Shown piece after piece: positions 41,869-53,179 of a DNA stretch of 64,000 nt. The notes beneath the pieces are model-generated. The model did no database searches and had not been told where the DNA came from. It saw nothing but the letters and a program-made list of their open reading frames with translations. Within the stretch, counting starts at the first letter, position 1. Each line of letters starts with the position of its first letter. The stretch is from assembly GCA_033239005.1 (NCBI GenBank), contig BSQZ01000022.1, forward strand, positions 4,869,001-4,933,000, given 5' to 3'. Source of the stretch: Lamellibrachia satsuma. Taxonomy: Eukaryota; Annelida; Polychaeta; Sabellida; Siboglinidae. Position numbers and translations under genes: made by a program.

Positions 41869-42775
41869 CGCCGATGACGAGGACGAGGCATCGGGGAAAC
41901 GACAGAAGATAGCAGATGACTACCCAGAGACGCAAGAAATACCATGGGGGTCCCCGTCGGAGACCGAGTCTGAGGATGAGGCTGAGACGACAACAGATGA
42001 CAACACCAGAGAGGGGGTGGCGGCGGCGCAGCAGTTACCGTGGGGTCCTGTTGAGAATCTGTCGGACACTGAGAATGAGGAGGAGAAGGAGAAGAAGAAG
42101 GAGAAGGAGGAAGAAGAAGAATCGGATGAGCCGTACGATAGGTGGAGCATCAATACCCCTTCCGATTACTCCTATGCTGATGTTGATGAGGATGCTATCG
42201 CCTCATCCCCAGCACCCGAGAAAGACGATGACAAGGACTTCGAATTCAGTCCCGTGTCACCATCATATCTGCCACCGACAACAGATGAGGATGACGACAA
42301 GGACGTCGCGGTCAGTCCCGCGTCACCACCACCATCTCCACCACCACCAACAACAACAACAACAACAACAACATCTCCACCACGTACACTCTACGTACTG
42401 CCGACCTCAACCATCGTCATGACGCCAGACGGGAGGTGCACACACATTCCGGACCAACGGGTGATAACTGCACCGAAGCCGTCGACGTCGACCGCCGATG
42501 ATGATGAGCCGTCGACGTCGACCGCTGATGATGCGCCGTCGACGTTGATCGCCAATGACGATGACGCGCGACAGGTGTGTTCGCATCACATCCAAATTCA
42601 GAACAATATCGTATCTTTAATTGCGCGTAAGTGGAGGACATCCGCCCCATCCACTATAGAAGCCACGACCTTGGACGTGAGCCGCGACGTAGCCTTTAGC
42701 ATATTGGCGGCATCGTACCAGAATATGCTTATGGAATATGTGCGATGTGCCGTCGGACGCCTCGATGAACCGTAG
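41813..42775 (+). CDS. Acidic nuclear-type protein, intact exon (B)
   Basis: Open for 320 codons after the acceptor CTATTCAACAG (ends 41812), with no in-frame ATG near the start, which itself argues for splicing from the leader. Features: 'SGKRQK', long Glu/Lys and Asp/Glu tracts, Ser-Pro repeats, a Thr run and PSTSTADD repeats, then a helical C-terminus ('IQIQNNIVSLIARKW'). The donor CAG/GTGTGT at 42574/42575 sits exactly where A has AAG/GTGCGT. It may be a disordered transcription regulator; the function is unknown. Confidence 0.6.
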   Translation, partial: TVLTQLEKSYKRQLDEQYDADDEDEASGKRQKIADDYPETQEIPWGSPSETESEDEAETTTDDNTREGVAAAQQLPWGPVENLSDTENEEEKEKKKEKEEEEESDEPYDRWSINTPSDYSYADVDEDAIASSPAPEKDDDKDFEFSPVSPSYLPPTTDEDDDKDVAVSPASPPPSPPPPTTTTTTTTSPPRTLYVLPTSTIVMTPDGRCTHIPDQRVITAPKPSTSTADDDEPSTSTADDAPSTLIANDDDARQVCSHHIQIQNNIVSLIARKWRTSAPSTIEATTLDVSRDVAFSILAASYQNMLMEYVRCAVGRLDEP

Positions 42776-42871
42776 TCGGTAGTCGATAGTAGTAGTAGTA
42801 GTAGTAGTTGTAGTAGTAGTAGTAGTAGTAATAGTAGTAATAGTTGTGTTGTTGTTGTTGTTGTTATGTAG

Positions 42872-42970
42872 AAAGACGATGAGGCACCCGTACTCCCAGC
42901 CAGCATTCGAAATCGAACTGTAATACTGAACGGTCCGTATATGATGTCGTCAAGAGAATATTATTATTAG
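42872..42970 (+). CDS. Candidate alternative terminal exon X (B)
   Basis: 32 codons directly after TTGTTGTTATGTAG, with 'DEAPVLPASIRNR' and a final Tyr cluster before TAG, as in A. Confidence 0.5.
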   Translation, partial: KDDEAPVLPASIRNRTVILNGPYMMSSREYYY

Positions 42971-43029
42971 TAGGTAGTATTAAGTAATATGGAGTGAAAT
43001 GTTAGTATATCTTTTAATTTGTTCTGTAG

Positions 43030-43140
43030 GATGATGATGATGACGTGCCTGTGCGACCGATTGAAGCACGTAGGCGTGCAAGTCGTCAATTAATAGTGCT
43101 ACTAATAGAATATATCATATCGACGCACGATGAACAATAG
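43030..43140 (+). CDS. Candidate alternative terminal exon Y (B)
   Basis: 36 codons after TTTGTTCTGTAG: five Asp, 'VPVRPIEARRRASRQL', hydrophobic end, TAG. Confidence 0.55.
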   Translation, partial: DDDDDVPVRPIEARRRASRQLIVLLIEYIISTHDEQ

Positions 43141-43158
43141 GTGTATTTCTTTATGTAG

Positions 43159-43293
43159 GAGGAGGTGAAGGAGGAGGAGGAGGAGGTGAATGAGGAGACA
43201 CCCGTACTAGCACGAGCCGAGAGGACACGTGCACTACATAGACTGTTACAAATAATTATTGATTTCATGGTAGAAACGCCGGCATTTAATTAG
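43159..43293 (+). CDS. Candidate alternative terminal exon Z (B)
   Basis: 44 codons after TTTCTTTATGTAG: Glu-rich start, 'ETPVLARAERTRALHRL', Ile-rich helix, TAG. Confidence 0.55.
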   Translation, partial: EEVKEEEEEVNEETPVLARAERTRALHRLLQIIIDFMVETPAFN

Positions 43294-43487
43294 TGTAACG
43301 GCTTGAACTGTATGGGAAATAGTAGCTCTCTCTCTCTTTTATTGTATGTAGTCATATTACATATACTTATTCATTGTATGGTAGAAACGTAGTCATATTA
43401 AGAAGCACCGTTTGCAACGGTAGCTCTCTCTTGTATTGTATTTAGTCACTGTCATATTGTAGTGGCATGACATAGAGTAATAGTTCT

Positions 43488-43538
<51 letters not shown>

Positions 43539-43798
43539 CCGACTTATAAAGTACACCATCACCATCATTGCGCGTAACCTCTGTCGCGGCGTAAAAGCCC
43601 ACAAGTTAATAAATCATGTTACTAGCCACTGGCGTTTCGATAATCGAACGTAAGCTAGGGTCCCTGTCGAGGATGGAACACTCCCACAAACCGTACAGTC
43701 ATCATCATAGTAATTATATAAGTCTAACCGTGTATATGTATATGTGTATGATATGTCTATGTCTATGTCTATGTCTATGACAGTATATACTCAATAAA
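43294..43798 (+). terminator. 3' UTR-like region with poly(A) signal (B)
   Basis: AT-rich sequence with a TA repeat (43494-43535), TATGTC repeats and AATAAA at 43793-43798. It parallels 30704-31189 of A. Confidence 0.6.
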
Positions 43799-43931
43799 CA
43801 GTCATACAATGATTGAAACGTGTTGTCAGTGGTGTTGCCACGGTATACATAGGTGAAAGAGAACCCGTAGCCATCGATATCGGACACACAGTAGCCAATA
43901 CCACATGATCACCTTAGGTCACACACCCTTC

Positions 43932-43984
43932 ACCACCACCACCACCACCACCACCACCACCACCACCACCACCACCACCACCAC
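43932..43984. repeat. (CAC)n trinucleotide repeat (B)
   Basis: About 18 CAC units, versus about 58 at the same place in A. Confidence 0.95.
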
Positions 43985-44044
43985 ACGTACTATATAGCTG
44001 TACTAAGACCACTCTCTGTCTCAGTTGTAGACACGTAGAGCAGC

Positions 44045-47000
44045 ATGAAACGTCACCAATGTCGGCACTGCGGACTGGTGCTCGACACGTATGCAGCGCT
44101 AAAACGACACCTAGCGAGTCATGCGACACCGGCAGTGAGCGAACACACGTATTCGGTGGCGCAACCAATAGAGGTGCCACCTAGCGAACAGGCAAAGCGA
44201 ACGAAATATTCGTGTAAATGCGATGCGACGTTTGAGAGATGGGACGATCTGCAACAACACGTGAGGTCCGTATGTCGTCTTAGCAGTAGCAGTAGCAGTA
44301 GCAGTAATAGCAAACAGACCGCAGTGTACACATGTGCGAAATGTGGACAGACGTTCATTAGACGCAATAACCTGACCAGACACGCACGAACACGGTGTAC
44401 CGCCGACGTCACGAAGCTGCCATCGCCAAAGAGACCAATCAGGGAACCCACCACACCCCACCATCCACTCGTTACCGATGCAGACCCCATAGACCCACCT
44501 GCTCGACTCCCCTTCGCCGACAACCTGTCGACGGAACTGCTAGATGTCGTACGAGCGCACTGGCCGAGCATACGAACACGTGTGGCGAGAGGTCCTCTGC
44601 AGTCCAGGTACGAGTACAGGTTAACGACTCTGGACACGGCCGTTCTAGAGACGCCGTTGAGGAACGTGTTCCAGGAACAGACCACCGCTTTCAAGATTAA
44701 CCTCAGTTACGGGTTCATTCTGAGGAACAAGAACACGGGTCAATACAAGTACTACCATCCCTCGTGCAACTGCTGTGGACGCTACCTGGACGAGCCCAGT
44801 CTCATCACCAACAGCAAGGACTTTGACGAGTTCCTCGAACGCATCCGAGAACCCGACGTCCTGCAATGGGCCATCAATCAAAGACCGGATTCGGCGTGGG
44901 TGTGCGAACTCGTGACCAATGTCACATTTTACGTCAATCGCATCATCGACCACCCGATAGGATGTGTAGGAATGACCGACCTTCCAGCCTACATCAGGAG
45001 GAACAAAGCCGTCGTCGGATTGGAAAAGGAGCCCAAGTATAGCAAAGGTACAGTGACAACCTGTGTCTCTTCCGATGTCTGGCCCTGCATCGAGGATGTG
45101 ACAAGCGGCGATTGGAACCAGCTGTGAAGACGCTGTACGACACTTACGCCCAAGACGACGTACCCATGACATCGTTTGCCGGGGTCACGATGGACGACCT
45201 CTATCGTGTAGAGACCACGTTCCAAACGAATGTGTGCGTGTACAGTCTAGTACCACCACCGGATGGAGAGGATGGAAAGTCAACTGCAGAACTCGTTCGT
45301 CGCTCGGTACGTAAGTACCCTGACACGCTCTACCTCAATCTTCACGGGACGCATTTTTCCCTCATCCAGGATAGACGCATGTACTGTCACTCGTACAGAT
45401 GTCGGAAGTGCGGTGACTCGTTGTGGAAAGACGCATGGCATCTACGCAACCACGAGAGCACGTGTACGGGGGGTGTGCGCCGAGTCTATCCTGGTGGCGT
45501 GTACCATTCGACTCCGTCGGTGTTCGAACGCCTGGCCGACGAGAACATCCGAGTGGCCGAAGAGTTGCAGTACTATCCGTACCGAGCCACCTTCGACTTC
45601 GAGTGTTGGTTCGACACCGAACACCTTCCGGAGGACAGTGCCCAGGTTCACTGGGTTGCGCGTCACGTCCCGCTGAGCGTCAGCGTGGCATCCAACGTAC
45701 CCGGACACAAACAGGTGACATGCATCGTCACGGACGGAGACACCAACAAGTTGGTGAGCGCCATGATGACCATCCTGCAATCGATGAGCGAGGCCGCGTA
45801 CGACAAGATCAAAGGCTCATACGATCACGTGTTGGACCAACTCGCCGAAGAGATGTCGAATTGGGACGCACGGGAGGAGGCTGCACGCTCAGCCACTGAC
45901 AAGGACGCTCGACCGGCAACCAATCCGTACAAAACGCTGATGGGACAACTGTATGGATGGATGCGTCGGTTACCCGTCATCGGGTTCAATTCGGGGAAGT
46001 ATGATCTCAATGCCATCAAACAGTTCCTCATACCGTACTTCCTGGCGACTTCAAATACCGTGGAGCAAGACGAGACCGAGGACGAGAGGGAGCAAGAAGG
46101 CAACAAGAAATCCGAGGACGATGGCGTCGGGGCAATGTTCGTCATCAAACGCAACAACACTTTCATGAGTCTTGCGACGGATCAACTGCAATTCCTCGAC
46201 ATGGTCAACTACATAGCCCCCGGGTTCAGCTACGACAAGTATCTGAAAGCGTACGGATGCGAGGTGACGAAAGGTCATTTCCCGTACGAGTACATGGACC
46301 GGCTGGAGAGACTCGACGACACCGCTCTTCCGCCGAAAGAGGCCTTTTTCAGTCGACTGAAGAACGAAGGTATTTCCGACGAGGATTACGTCGGTTGTCA
46401 GGAGGCCTGGCGCGTCAATGACATGAAGACGTTGCGCGACTTTCTCGTCTGGTACAACAACAGGGACGTGGTTCCCTTTCTGCAGGCCATCGACAGACAG
46501 TTCGCGTTCTATCGACAACGGGGAATAGACATGTTCAAGCAAGGCATCAGCGTACCTGGTCTGACCCTGCTGTACCTGTTCAACGACCTTCCAGAGAAGA
46601 CCTACTTTACCGTCTTCAACGAGAAGAACAAAGACCTGCACGACCTCGTCAAAGAGAACATCGTAGGCGGGCCGTCGATCGTGTTTCATCGCTATCACGA
46701 GAAAGGTGTCACCACGCTACGTCAGAACGAGTACGGAGAGGCGGCTCGTCCGTGCCGAGCGATCGTCGGATACGATGCGAACGCGCTGTACCTGTGGTCG
46801 CTCATGCAAGACATGCCCATGGGATGGTACACGCGACGACGAGCAGAGAAGGACTTCCGCCCCGAATCGGCGCAGCTGCACGGACAGATGGCCGGGGAAT
46901 GGTTGACGTGGGAATCCGAACGCACGGGACGTCCCATACGACATCAGATCAACGGACGAGAGAAGAGAATAGGCAAACATCGGGTGGACGGATGGTGTAG

Positions 47001-48501
47001 CGAGACGAAGACGGCTTATCAATTCCAAGGGTGCTACTTTCACGGTTGTGCGTGCAACCGTGACGAGGTGAACGCAGTCAACGGGAAACCAATGGCGGAA
47101 CTGCTCGCCGAGACCCGAAAGACCACCGCCTATCTACGTCACTTTGTCACGGTCGTCGAGCTGTGGGAATGCGAGTGGAAAGAGATGAGACGAACCCCGG
47201 CCGTACGCGAGTTTCTGGATGCTGCATTTCCCCGACGTCGACACGTGCGCTGGACCATGACGTCGCAACAGATCCTGAACGGAGTGCGTGCAGGAACCGT
47301 GTTTGGCATGATCGAGTGCGACATACGCGTACCGGAAGAATTGCGCGCGCACTTTGCCGAGATGCAGCCCGTGTTCAAGAACATCAGTATGATGCGCGAG
47401 GATCTCGGTCCGTTCATGCGCCGATACGCCGAAGAACACGACATCATGAAGACTCCGCGACGCATGCTCGTGGGTAGTTATTGCGGCGATAAGATACTGC
47501 TCGCAACGCCACTGCTGCGATGGTATCTGGACCACGGTCTCGAGGTGCTGCACGTGTACCAGGTCGTCGAATACGATCCCATTCCGTGTTTCCGGCGGTT
47601 CGGCGATGCAGTGTCCAAGGCTCGACGCGAGGGCGACGTTCACCGAGACAAGGCCATCATCGCGGACACCATGAAGTTGCTGGGGAACTCGGGCTACGGA
47701 AAGACCATCACCAACGTCGACCGACATCGTGACGTCAGCTACTGCACGGAGAAGGCGGCATCGCTCCTGGTCAACGATAAACGGTTCCGACAACTCGATA
47801 TGGTCGTCGACGACGCGTACGAGATAGAGTTGAACAAGAAAGTCGTCAAGTACACCCTACCCATACACGTGGGATTCTTCGTTCTGCAATACGCCAAGAT
47901 GCGCATGTTGCAGTTCTATTACGACTTCATCGTCAGATACGTGGAGCGCCCTCTGTTTCAGTACTGCGAGACAGATACAGATTCCGCCTATTTGGCCTTG
48001 GCCGACGAGTCCGTCGACGCCCTCGTGACCCCGGAACTACGAGAACATTACTTCCGGCACCGCTCCGAATGGCTCCCGTCGGAATGTTGCGACGACCATC
48101 GGAACGAGTACGTGCGCTGTCGTCTCGCCAATCGACCGTGGGTCGGAGACGATGCGTGCTGTAAGGCGCGAAGAGCGTTCGACAAGAGGACACCGGGTCT
48201 GTTCAAGGTCGAGTGGTCCGGCGACGGGTTCGTGGGGTTGTGCAGCAAGACGTACTATTGTTTCGGAGCGACCGACAAGTACAGCACCAAAGGACTGAAC
48301 AAAAGGTGCAACACGATCGACAAGGACGCGTTCCTGGCGGTGCTCACCAACCGTCGGAGCGGAGGTGGATCGAACCGTGGTTTCCGGGTGCATAATTCTA
48401 GCGTGATGACGTACGTGCAGGTACGGGATGCACTCACCTACTTTTACGCCAAACGCGTGGTGCACGAGGACGGGGTGAGCACGGGTCCGGTGGACGTATA
48501 G
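44045..48501 (+). pseudogene. polB: Protein-primed family B DNA polymerase, frameshifted (B)
   Basis: All exonuclease and polymerase motifs are present, and the 13 residues missing in A are kept here (about 47431-47469). One A is lost in the AAAA run at about 45043, so the N-terminal frame ends at 45127; the remaining ~1120 codons are open in the other frame. The third N-terminal zinc finger (44334-44405) differs sharply from A although its surroundings are nearly identical. Confidence 0.9.
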
Positions 48502-48512
48502 TAGAAAAGGCG

Positions 48513-49169
48513 ATGCACGCTGCACTCGTTTCATACGCGATCATGGATGCCCGATGGAAACACCCCTTCACGTGCATCGTCGCCGGACCGACGGGATGCG
48601 GCAAGAGCACTTTCGTGACGCGTATGTTGCGTCACGCCGCTGCGATGATCGATCCGCCACCCGAACAGATAACGTGGTGTTACGGAGAATGGCAAGAGGC
48701 TTACGCAACGACGGGCCTGGGTCACGTGCGATTCGAGGAAGGGTTACCGACGGCGGACATGTTCGTTCCGACGACGAGGAACCTCATCGTCATAGACGAT
48801 CTCATGGCGGAAACGGACGAACGGGTCACGACCCTGTTCACTAAAAAAAGTCACCACAGGAACACGTCCGTTCTGTATCTCGTACAGAACCTGTTCCCTA
48901 AAAACAAAGAGAGTCGCACCATCAGTCTGAATTCCCAGTACATGGTGGTGTTCAAGAATCCACGTGACGCATCGCAGATGGCGACCTTGGCGCGGCAGAT
49001 GTATCCGGGACGCGGCAAGTTCGTGCAAGAGGCGTTTAAAGACGCCACGGCGGTGCCGTACGGTTATCTATTGATCGATCTCAAACAGGACACGCCCGAG
49101 GACATGCGTCTGCGCACGGCCATATTTCCAGACGACCGTGTTCAGTACGTGTACCTGCCGAAGGTATAA
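48513..49169 (+). CDS. DNA packaging ATPase (B)
   Basis: 218 residues, nearly identical to A, with Walker A 'GPTGCGKS' and Walker B 'LIVIDD' intact. The stop lies inside the TATAAAA at 49165-49171. Confidence 0.9.
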   Translation: MHAALVSYAIMDARWKHPFTCIVAGPTGCGKSTFVTRMLRHAAAMIDPPPEQITWCYGEWQEAYATTGLGHVRFEEGLPTADMFVPTTRNLIVIDDLMAETDERVTTLFTKKSHHRNTSVLYLVQNLFPKNKESRTISLNSQYMVVFKNPRDASQMATLARQMYPGRGKFVQEAFKDATAVPYGYLLIDLKQDTPEDMRLRTAIFPDDRVQYVYLPKV

Positions 49170-49206
49170 AACGACCGAGCGTGGGGATAGTCTCTTCATT
49201 CGCATC

Positions 49207-49578
49207 ATGTCTGCCCTGGTGAAGAGACACATCGTGTGCATACAGGCTCTGGCCAGAGTCAAGAACAACAAAATTAAAAAGGCCATCATCGCCAACGCCG
49301 ACGCCGATCTGCTGTGTGCACTGGCCGAGTGTGCCTACAACATACTGACAAAGAACATTCCAGTGTCCGCCATACAGAGGCGACGATTGAATAAATACAA
49401 GACGAAATTACGCGAGTTGGCTAATAAACGAACGGTCGCTGCCAGACGAAGACGCATCTTGCTGCAGCCGCAGGTTGGCGAGGGACAGAGCGGCGGTTTC
49501 CTATCGGCCTTCCTAGCACCGTTGGCAAGTACGGTCTTGCTACCCTTGCTCCGACAGGCGCTGACTCGAGGTGGATAA
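49207..49578 (+). CDS. Small basic protein with hydrophobic C-terminus (B)
   Basis: 123 residues, the partner of 36669-37037, with the same basic helix and 'GGFLSAFLAPLASTVLLPLL' tail. Its stop is directly followed by the next ATG. Confidence 0.65.
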   Translation: MSALVKRHIVCIQALARVKNNKIKKAIIANADADLLCALAECAYNILTKNIPVSAIQRRRLNKYKTKLRELANKRTVAARRRRILLQPQVGEGQSGGFLSAFLAPLASTVLLPLLRQALTRGG

Positions 49579-50361
49579 ATGGAGCACGCACGCAGGATGG
49601 CCTTGGTGGACCCGCGACTGTTGGACGCGCTGCGGTCACCCCCACCCCCACCCGCAACCGACACCGTAGGCAGGAAGGTGCAAGCCCTCGATGACGAGAT
49701 GAAGACCATCCTAGATAGAACGGACCTAGACGACGGGACCAAGGTGACCCTGTATAATCAGGTGTTGCAGCGGTACAACGTCTTGGCCAATAAACGCGTC
49801 AAGGAACCGCTACGCGTGGTCACGGTGAACGAGTCGGAGGCGACGTCGGAGTCGGGGTCGGAGGGTACGGCACCAGCCCCTATCAGCGGACTGGAGGCCA
49901 CCGTCTTGGCCACCGTTCCCAAGACCATGAAGGCCAAAGCCAGCCGTTTGATGGAGCATCTCAAGAGAGACGTCACGTGGACCGATCGCGGCGAACTGAT
50001 ACACGAGGGCGTGCCGGTTGGCGGAAGTAACGTGGTGGATCTCGTTAACGATCTGTTGCGTAAGAGCAAGAGTAAGACCGCGCCGACGGGTTGGCAGCCA
50101 TTCGCCCGACAACTCCGTGCCATCAACCTACCCTTGACGTTGGTCGGTAACGTCTCCAGGAGAGCCTACATACGGCCGGACCCGCCGGTCACTCCCTCTC
50201 GTCGGTCACGTGCTACTCCGCGTGCTGCATCGGGTAGTGCACGACGATCGCTAAGTTGGTCACCCCTCGTCCGTCAGAGTCGAATGGAACATACCATGCC
50301 CACCCCACCCCCCGAATCACGCAAGGCGGTGTCGTCATTGGCTGGTTGGGACAACCTATAG
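49579..50361 (+). CDS. Virion-associated-type protein (B)
   Basis: 260 residues: 'ALVDPRLLDALRSPPPPPA', a helical 'LDDEMKTILDRTDL' region, an Arg/Ser-rich tail. It stops just after the TATAGG promoter-like sequence of the next small gene. This copy probably shows the normal C-terminus; A is shifted. Confidence 0.65.
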   Translation: MEHARRMALVDPRLLDALRSPPPPPATDTVGRKVQALDDEMKTILDRTDLDDGTKVTLYNQVLQRYNVLANKRVKEPLRVVTVNESEATSESGSEGTAPAPISGLEATVLATVPKTMKAKASRLMEHLKRDVTWTDRGELIHEGVPVGGSNVVDLVNDLLRKSKSKTAPTGWQPFARQLRAINLPLTLVGNVSRRAYIRPDPPVTPSRRSRATPRAASGSARRSLSWSPLVRQSRMEHTMPTPPPESRKAVSSLAGWDNL

Positions 50362-50397
50362 GATGGTGCGATGCGTGTCCGGAGCGCAGTGTTCGTC

Positions 50398-50619
50398 ATG
50401 TCGCCCGATCCACAGGACGACGTGTACCGCTCCATCGTCGGTGCGATATTTATCAGTGGACTTTACATGATTGCTCACGGTATACTCCAGAGTTATATGC
50501 AACAGGCGTTATTCGAACCCCCCTCGCTCGACGAACGGACCATTCCTCGTCCACCCACCCACCCTCCCCCAACATCACGCAAGACTTCGTCGTCATTGGC
50601 TGGACGGAACACCGTATAA
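50398..50619 (+). CDS. Small membrane protein 1 (B)
   Basis: 73 residues from 'MSPDPQDDVYRS', with one membrane segment ('SIVGAIFISGLYMIAHGIL') and a Pro/Ser-rich tail. TATAGG at 50357 lies 41 bp before this ATG, the same distance as in the paralogue at 50656, which favours this start over 50371. The A copy is split by element B. Confidence 0.5.
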   Translation: MSPDPQDDVYRSIVGAIFISGLYMIAHGILQSYMQQALFEPPSLDERTIPRPPTHPPPTSRKTSSSLAGRNTV

Positions 50620-50655
50620 GGTGGTACGACGCGTGTCCCTAGCTCAGTGTTCGTC

Positions 50656-50790
50656 ATGCTCGTCGATCCACAGGACGCGTACCGTTCCCTCGTCGCTGCG
50701 CTATTGTTCGAAGGACTCACCTTGCTGGGAGACGTTGCAGCCGACGTTCTTATACAACAGGTGTTATTCAGACTATGGTTACGCTACTAG
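50656..50790 (+). CDS. Small membrane protein 1 paralogue (B)
   Basis: 44 residues from 'MLVDPQDAYRSLVAALLFEG', alignable with 50398-50619 and preceded by a copy of the same upstream sequence, including CATCACGCAAG, CGTCATTGGCTGG and a TATA-like TATAAG at 50615. It is a tandem duplicate. In A this copy is deleted (only flanks remain at about 55982-56015). Confidence 0.45.
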   Translation: MLVDPQDAYRSLVAALLFEGLTLLGDVAADVLIQQVLFRLWLRY

Positions 50791-50933
50791 ACCGTTGTTG
50801 TTCCACCGCTTGCGTTGTGGGTGCCATAGTGTGTGTCCTAGTACACGTCGGCGTGCTCCTCGTCATTCGTCAGCAGTCGTACTCCGGAGTCAACGTCACC
50901 ACCCCCGTCAACGCATCGGTCCTCCTCTTTTGA
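50775..50933 (+). CDS. Small membrane protein 2, overlaps integrase start (B)
   Basis: 52 residues with one membrane segment ('ACVVGAIVCVLVHVGVLLVI') and two N-glycosylation-type sites (NVT, NAS). It overlaps the end of the preceding gene by 16 nt, and its TGA shares a base with the integrase ATG (TGATG). The A copy keeps frame, sequons and overlap. Confidence 0.5.
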   Translation: MVTLLDRCCSTACVVGAIVCVLVHVGVLLVIRQQSYSGVNVTTPVNASVLLF

Positions 50934-51999
50934 TGGCACAGAGGGGAGACCGCACCTTGAGTGGGGTCTACTTCGATCCCACGAAGGTAGGCAGTTATGG
51001 AGGCGTCGCTGGCTTGCGACGCGTCGCGCGCCTGCCAGAGAAGACCGTCAAGGCATGGTTGTCGGCACAGGACACCTACACCTTACACAAACCAGCGAGA
51101 CGTCATTTCAAGAGACGACAAGTCATCGTGGGTGGTATGCATCAGCAGTGGCAGGCCGATCTCGTGGACATGTCGAAGGTCAAACGCTTCAACAACGGCA
51201 TGGCCTTTCTCCTCACGATGATCGACGTCTTCTCGAAAGTGGCCTGGTGTGTTCCCATGAAGAACAAGTCCGCGGCGTCGTTGGTGGCGGCGCTGCAATC
51301 CACGTTCGTCGACGTTCGCCCCAGACCTTGCAGACGGATAAAGGCACAGAATTCCGGAACAAATCCGTTCAGGCGCTATTGAAGCGTTACGACATACATT
51401 ACTTCTACACGCACAACGCGGAGACGAAGGCAGCCGTCGTGGAACGGTTCAACGGAACGTTGAAGAAGCGCATGTGGCGCTACTTCACGAAACCCCAGAC
51501 GTGGCGGTTCATCGACATCCTTCCGGACCTGATGCGATCGTATAACAATGCCCGCCACCGCATGATCGGTATGGCTCCGTCACAGGTGAATGCACAGAAC
51601 CAGGAACAGGTGTGGCAACGTCTGTACGGTCACGATGGTAAGGGCGTGCCCAAGTTGCACGTGTCGGATCGCGTGCGTGTCAGCAAGTACAAACGCACGT
51701 TCGAAAAGGGCTACGAGACGAACTGGAGCGAAGAGTTGTTCACGATACACGAGGTTCACCCCTCCGATCCACCCGTGTATCGGCTGCGGGACGATCTCGG
51801 CGAAGTGCTGGAGGGTACCTTCTACGAACTGGAGCTGCAGAAGGTGACGGTACCCTTTGATAAGGTGTACCGTGTTGAAGCGGTACTGAAACGCCGTACG
51901 GTCGGTAGACGAAAGGAAGCTCTGGTGAAATGGTTCGGCCATTCCTCCCACTTCAACAGCTGGATCGATGCCAAGGGACTCGTCAACTATAAAGACTAG
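50933..51999 (+). pseudogene. rve-family integrase with chromodomain, frameshifted (B)
   Basis: Same protein as A 56177-57244, but one C is missing from a C-run at about 51319-51322, after the first catalytic Asp. The second Asp and the Glu lie in the other frame, so this copy cannot make active integrase unless the shift is a sequencing error. Confidence 0.85.
51988..51994 (+). promoter_or_regulatory. TATA box in integrase 3' end (B)
   Basis: TATAAAG lies 42 bp before the ATG at 52030. It is identical in A at 57233-57239. Confidence 0.55.
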
Positions 52000-52029
52000 C
52001 CTCGCACATGCCGCCACTGCATTCGAGCA

Positions 52030-52353
52030 ATGACACACGACGCGACACCCCCACAACCGACCTGCACCACCACCACCATCATAGACGAGGAGAAAGAGGT
52101 GAACGAACACGAGGACTGTACTGACGCTGCACCGAACGAGCCAGACAGCACTCCCTGGCATCTGTTCGGTACCGAGTGCCCCAAAGAGGAGATCGTGTTT
52201 CTGTGTCAGGTCGTCGTCTTGTACACGGTCATTCTGATCAGCATTTACAACCTGACGAAAGGTCACGTCGATTCTAATCTGTGGACGGCTCTGTTGAGTA
52301 GTTCTTTGGGTTACCTACTGCCCAATCCCACGTTGAGACGTCATGGCGACTGA
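52030..52353 (+). CDS. Acidic single-pass membrane protein (B)
   Basis: 107 residues: Thr/Pro start, acidic middle ('IIDEEKEVNEHEDC'), then a hydrophobic helix ('IVFLCQVVVLYTVILISIY') and a weaker one. It overlaps the penton start by 11 nt. No family recognised; the integrase-penton position suggests a late protein. Confidence 0.6.
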   Translation: MTHDATPPQPTCTTTTIIDEEKEVNEHEDCTDAAPNEPDSTPWHLFGTECPKEEIVFLCQVVVLYTVILISIYNLTKGHVDSNLWTALLSSSLGYLLPNPTLRRHGD

Positions 52354-53179
52354 TTTCTACATGACGCTGCCTAGCAACGCTTCCATGAAGATGCACCCCG
52401 GCAACACCTTGACCCATTACGTCACGGCCTTGCCTCAACGCATCGATCTTACCGGCGAGTGGGAGTGTGGGTTGGCTGAGATCCAGTATCCGCACACTTG
52501 GTACAACGTCACGGAGAACGACGTCTGGTTCTTCCTCAACACGCTCGATGCTACGGACTCGTCCCACCGTTCGAAGTTGCCGTGCGGGTATTACGACGAT
52601 CCGATATCATTGATGTATCACGTCAACAAGGGACTGTACCGTATGCAGACGGAGAAGACAAAGGCTCACATGAGCTATAGTTCCGTCACTCGGAAAATTA
52701 CGTTACACATGACAGAGAACACCCTGTTCACCATACCGCACCACAGCGCGACCGCGTCCCTGTTGGGATTCCGTGAACCAGTAGCCAGCGAGCCGAAGGC
52801 GGTTACGCCATATCCCGTCCTCCCCGACGACGACGACTCCCAACATCCCGACTCGGCGTACCCCTTCCACATCGAGGCGCCCGATGTGGTGGACCTGACG
52901 CAGGGGTTCGACACCCTCTACGTCTACACGGACGTCGTGGAGTCTCGTATAGTGGGTGACACTCTCGCGCCTCTGTTGCGTACCCTTCCGATTAGCGGAC
53001 GTCACGGTGACAGGGTGACCGCTAGTTTCACTAACGTGCACTACGTGCCCCTGATGCGCTCGAGCTTCAGCTCGATCGAGGTGGATATAAGGAACGACAT
53101 GGGTCGACGCGTGCCATTCGAATACGGTAGAGTGTCGGTGACGCTTCATTTTCGTCGACGCAAGACCGGACTGTTCTGA
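52343..53179 (+). CDS. Penton-like minor capsid protein (B)
   Basis: 278 residues from 'MATDFYMTLPSNASMKMHPG'. Predicted beta-rich with 'LTGEWECGLAEIQYPHTWYN', a segment recurrent in Polinton and adintovirus penton homologues (single jelly roll). Its stop overlaps the next ATG (TGATG). Confidence 0.8.
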   Translation: MATDFYMTLPSNASMKMHPGNTLTHYVTALPQRIDLTGEWECGLAEIQYPHTWYNVTENDVWFFLNTLDATDSSHRSKLPCGYYDDPISLMYHVNKGLYRMQTEKTKAHMSYSSVTRKITLHMTENTLFTIPHHSATASLLGFREPVASEPKAVTPYPVLPDDDDSQHPDSAYPFHIEAPDVVDLTQGFDTLYVYTDVVESRIVGDTLAPLLRTLPISGRHGDRVTASFTNVHYVPLMRSSFSSIEVDIRNDMGRRVPFEYGRVSVTLHFRRRKTGLF

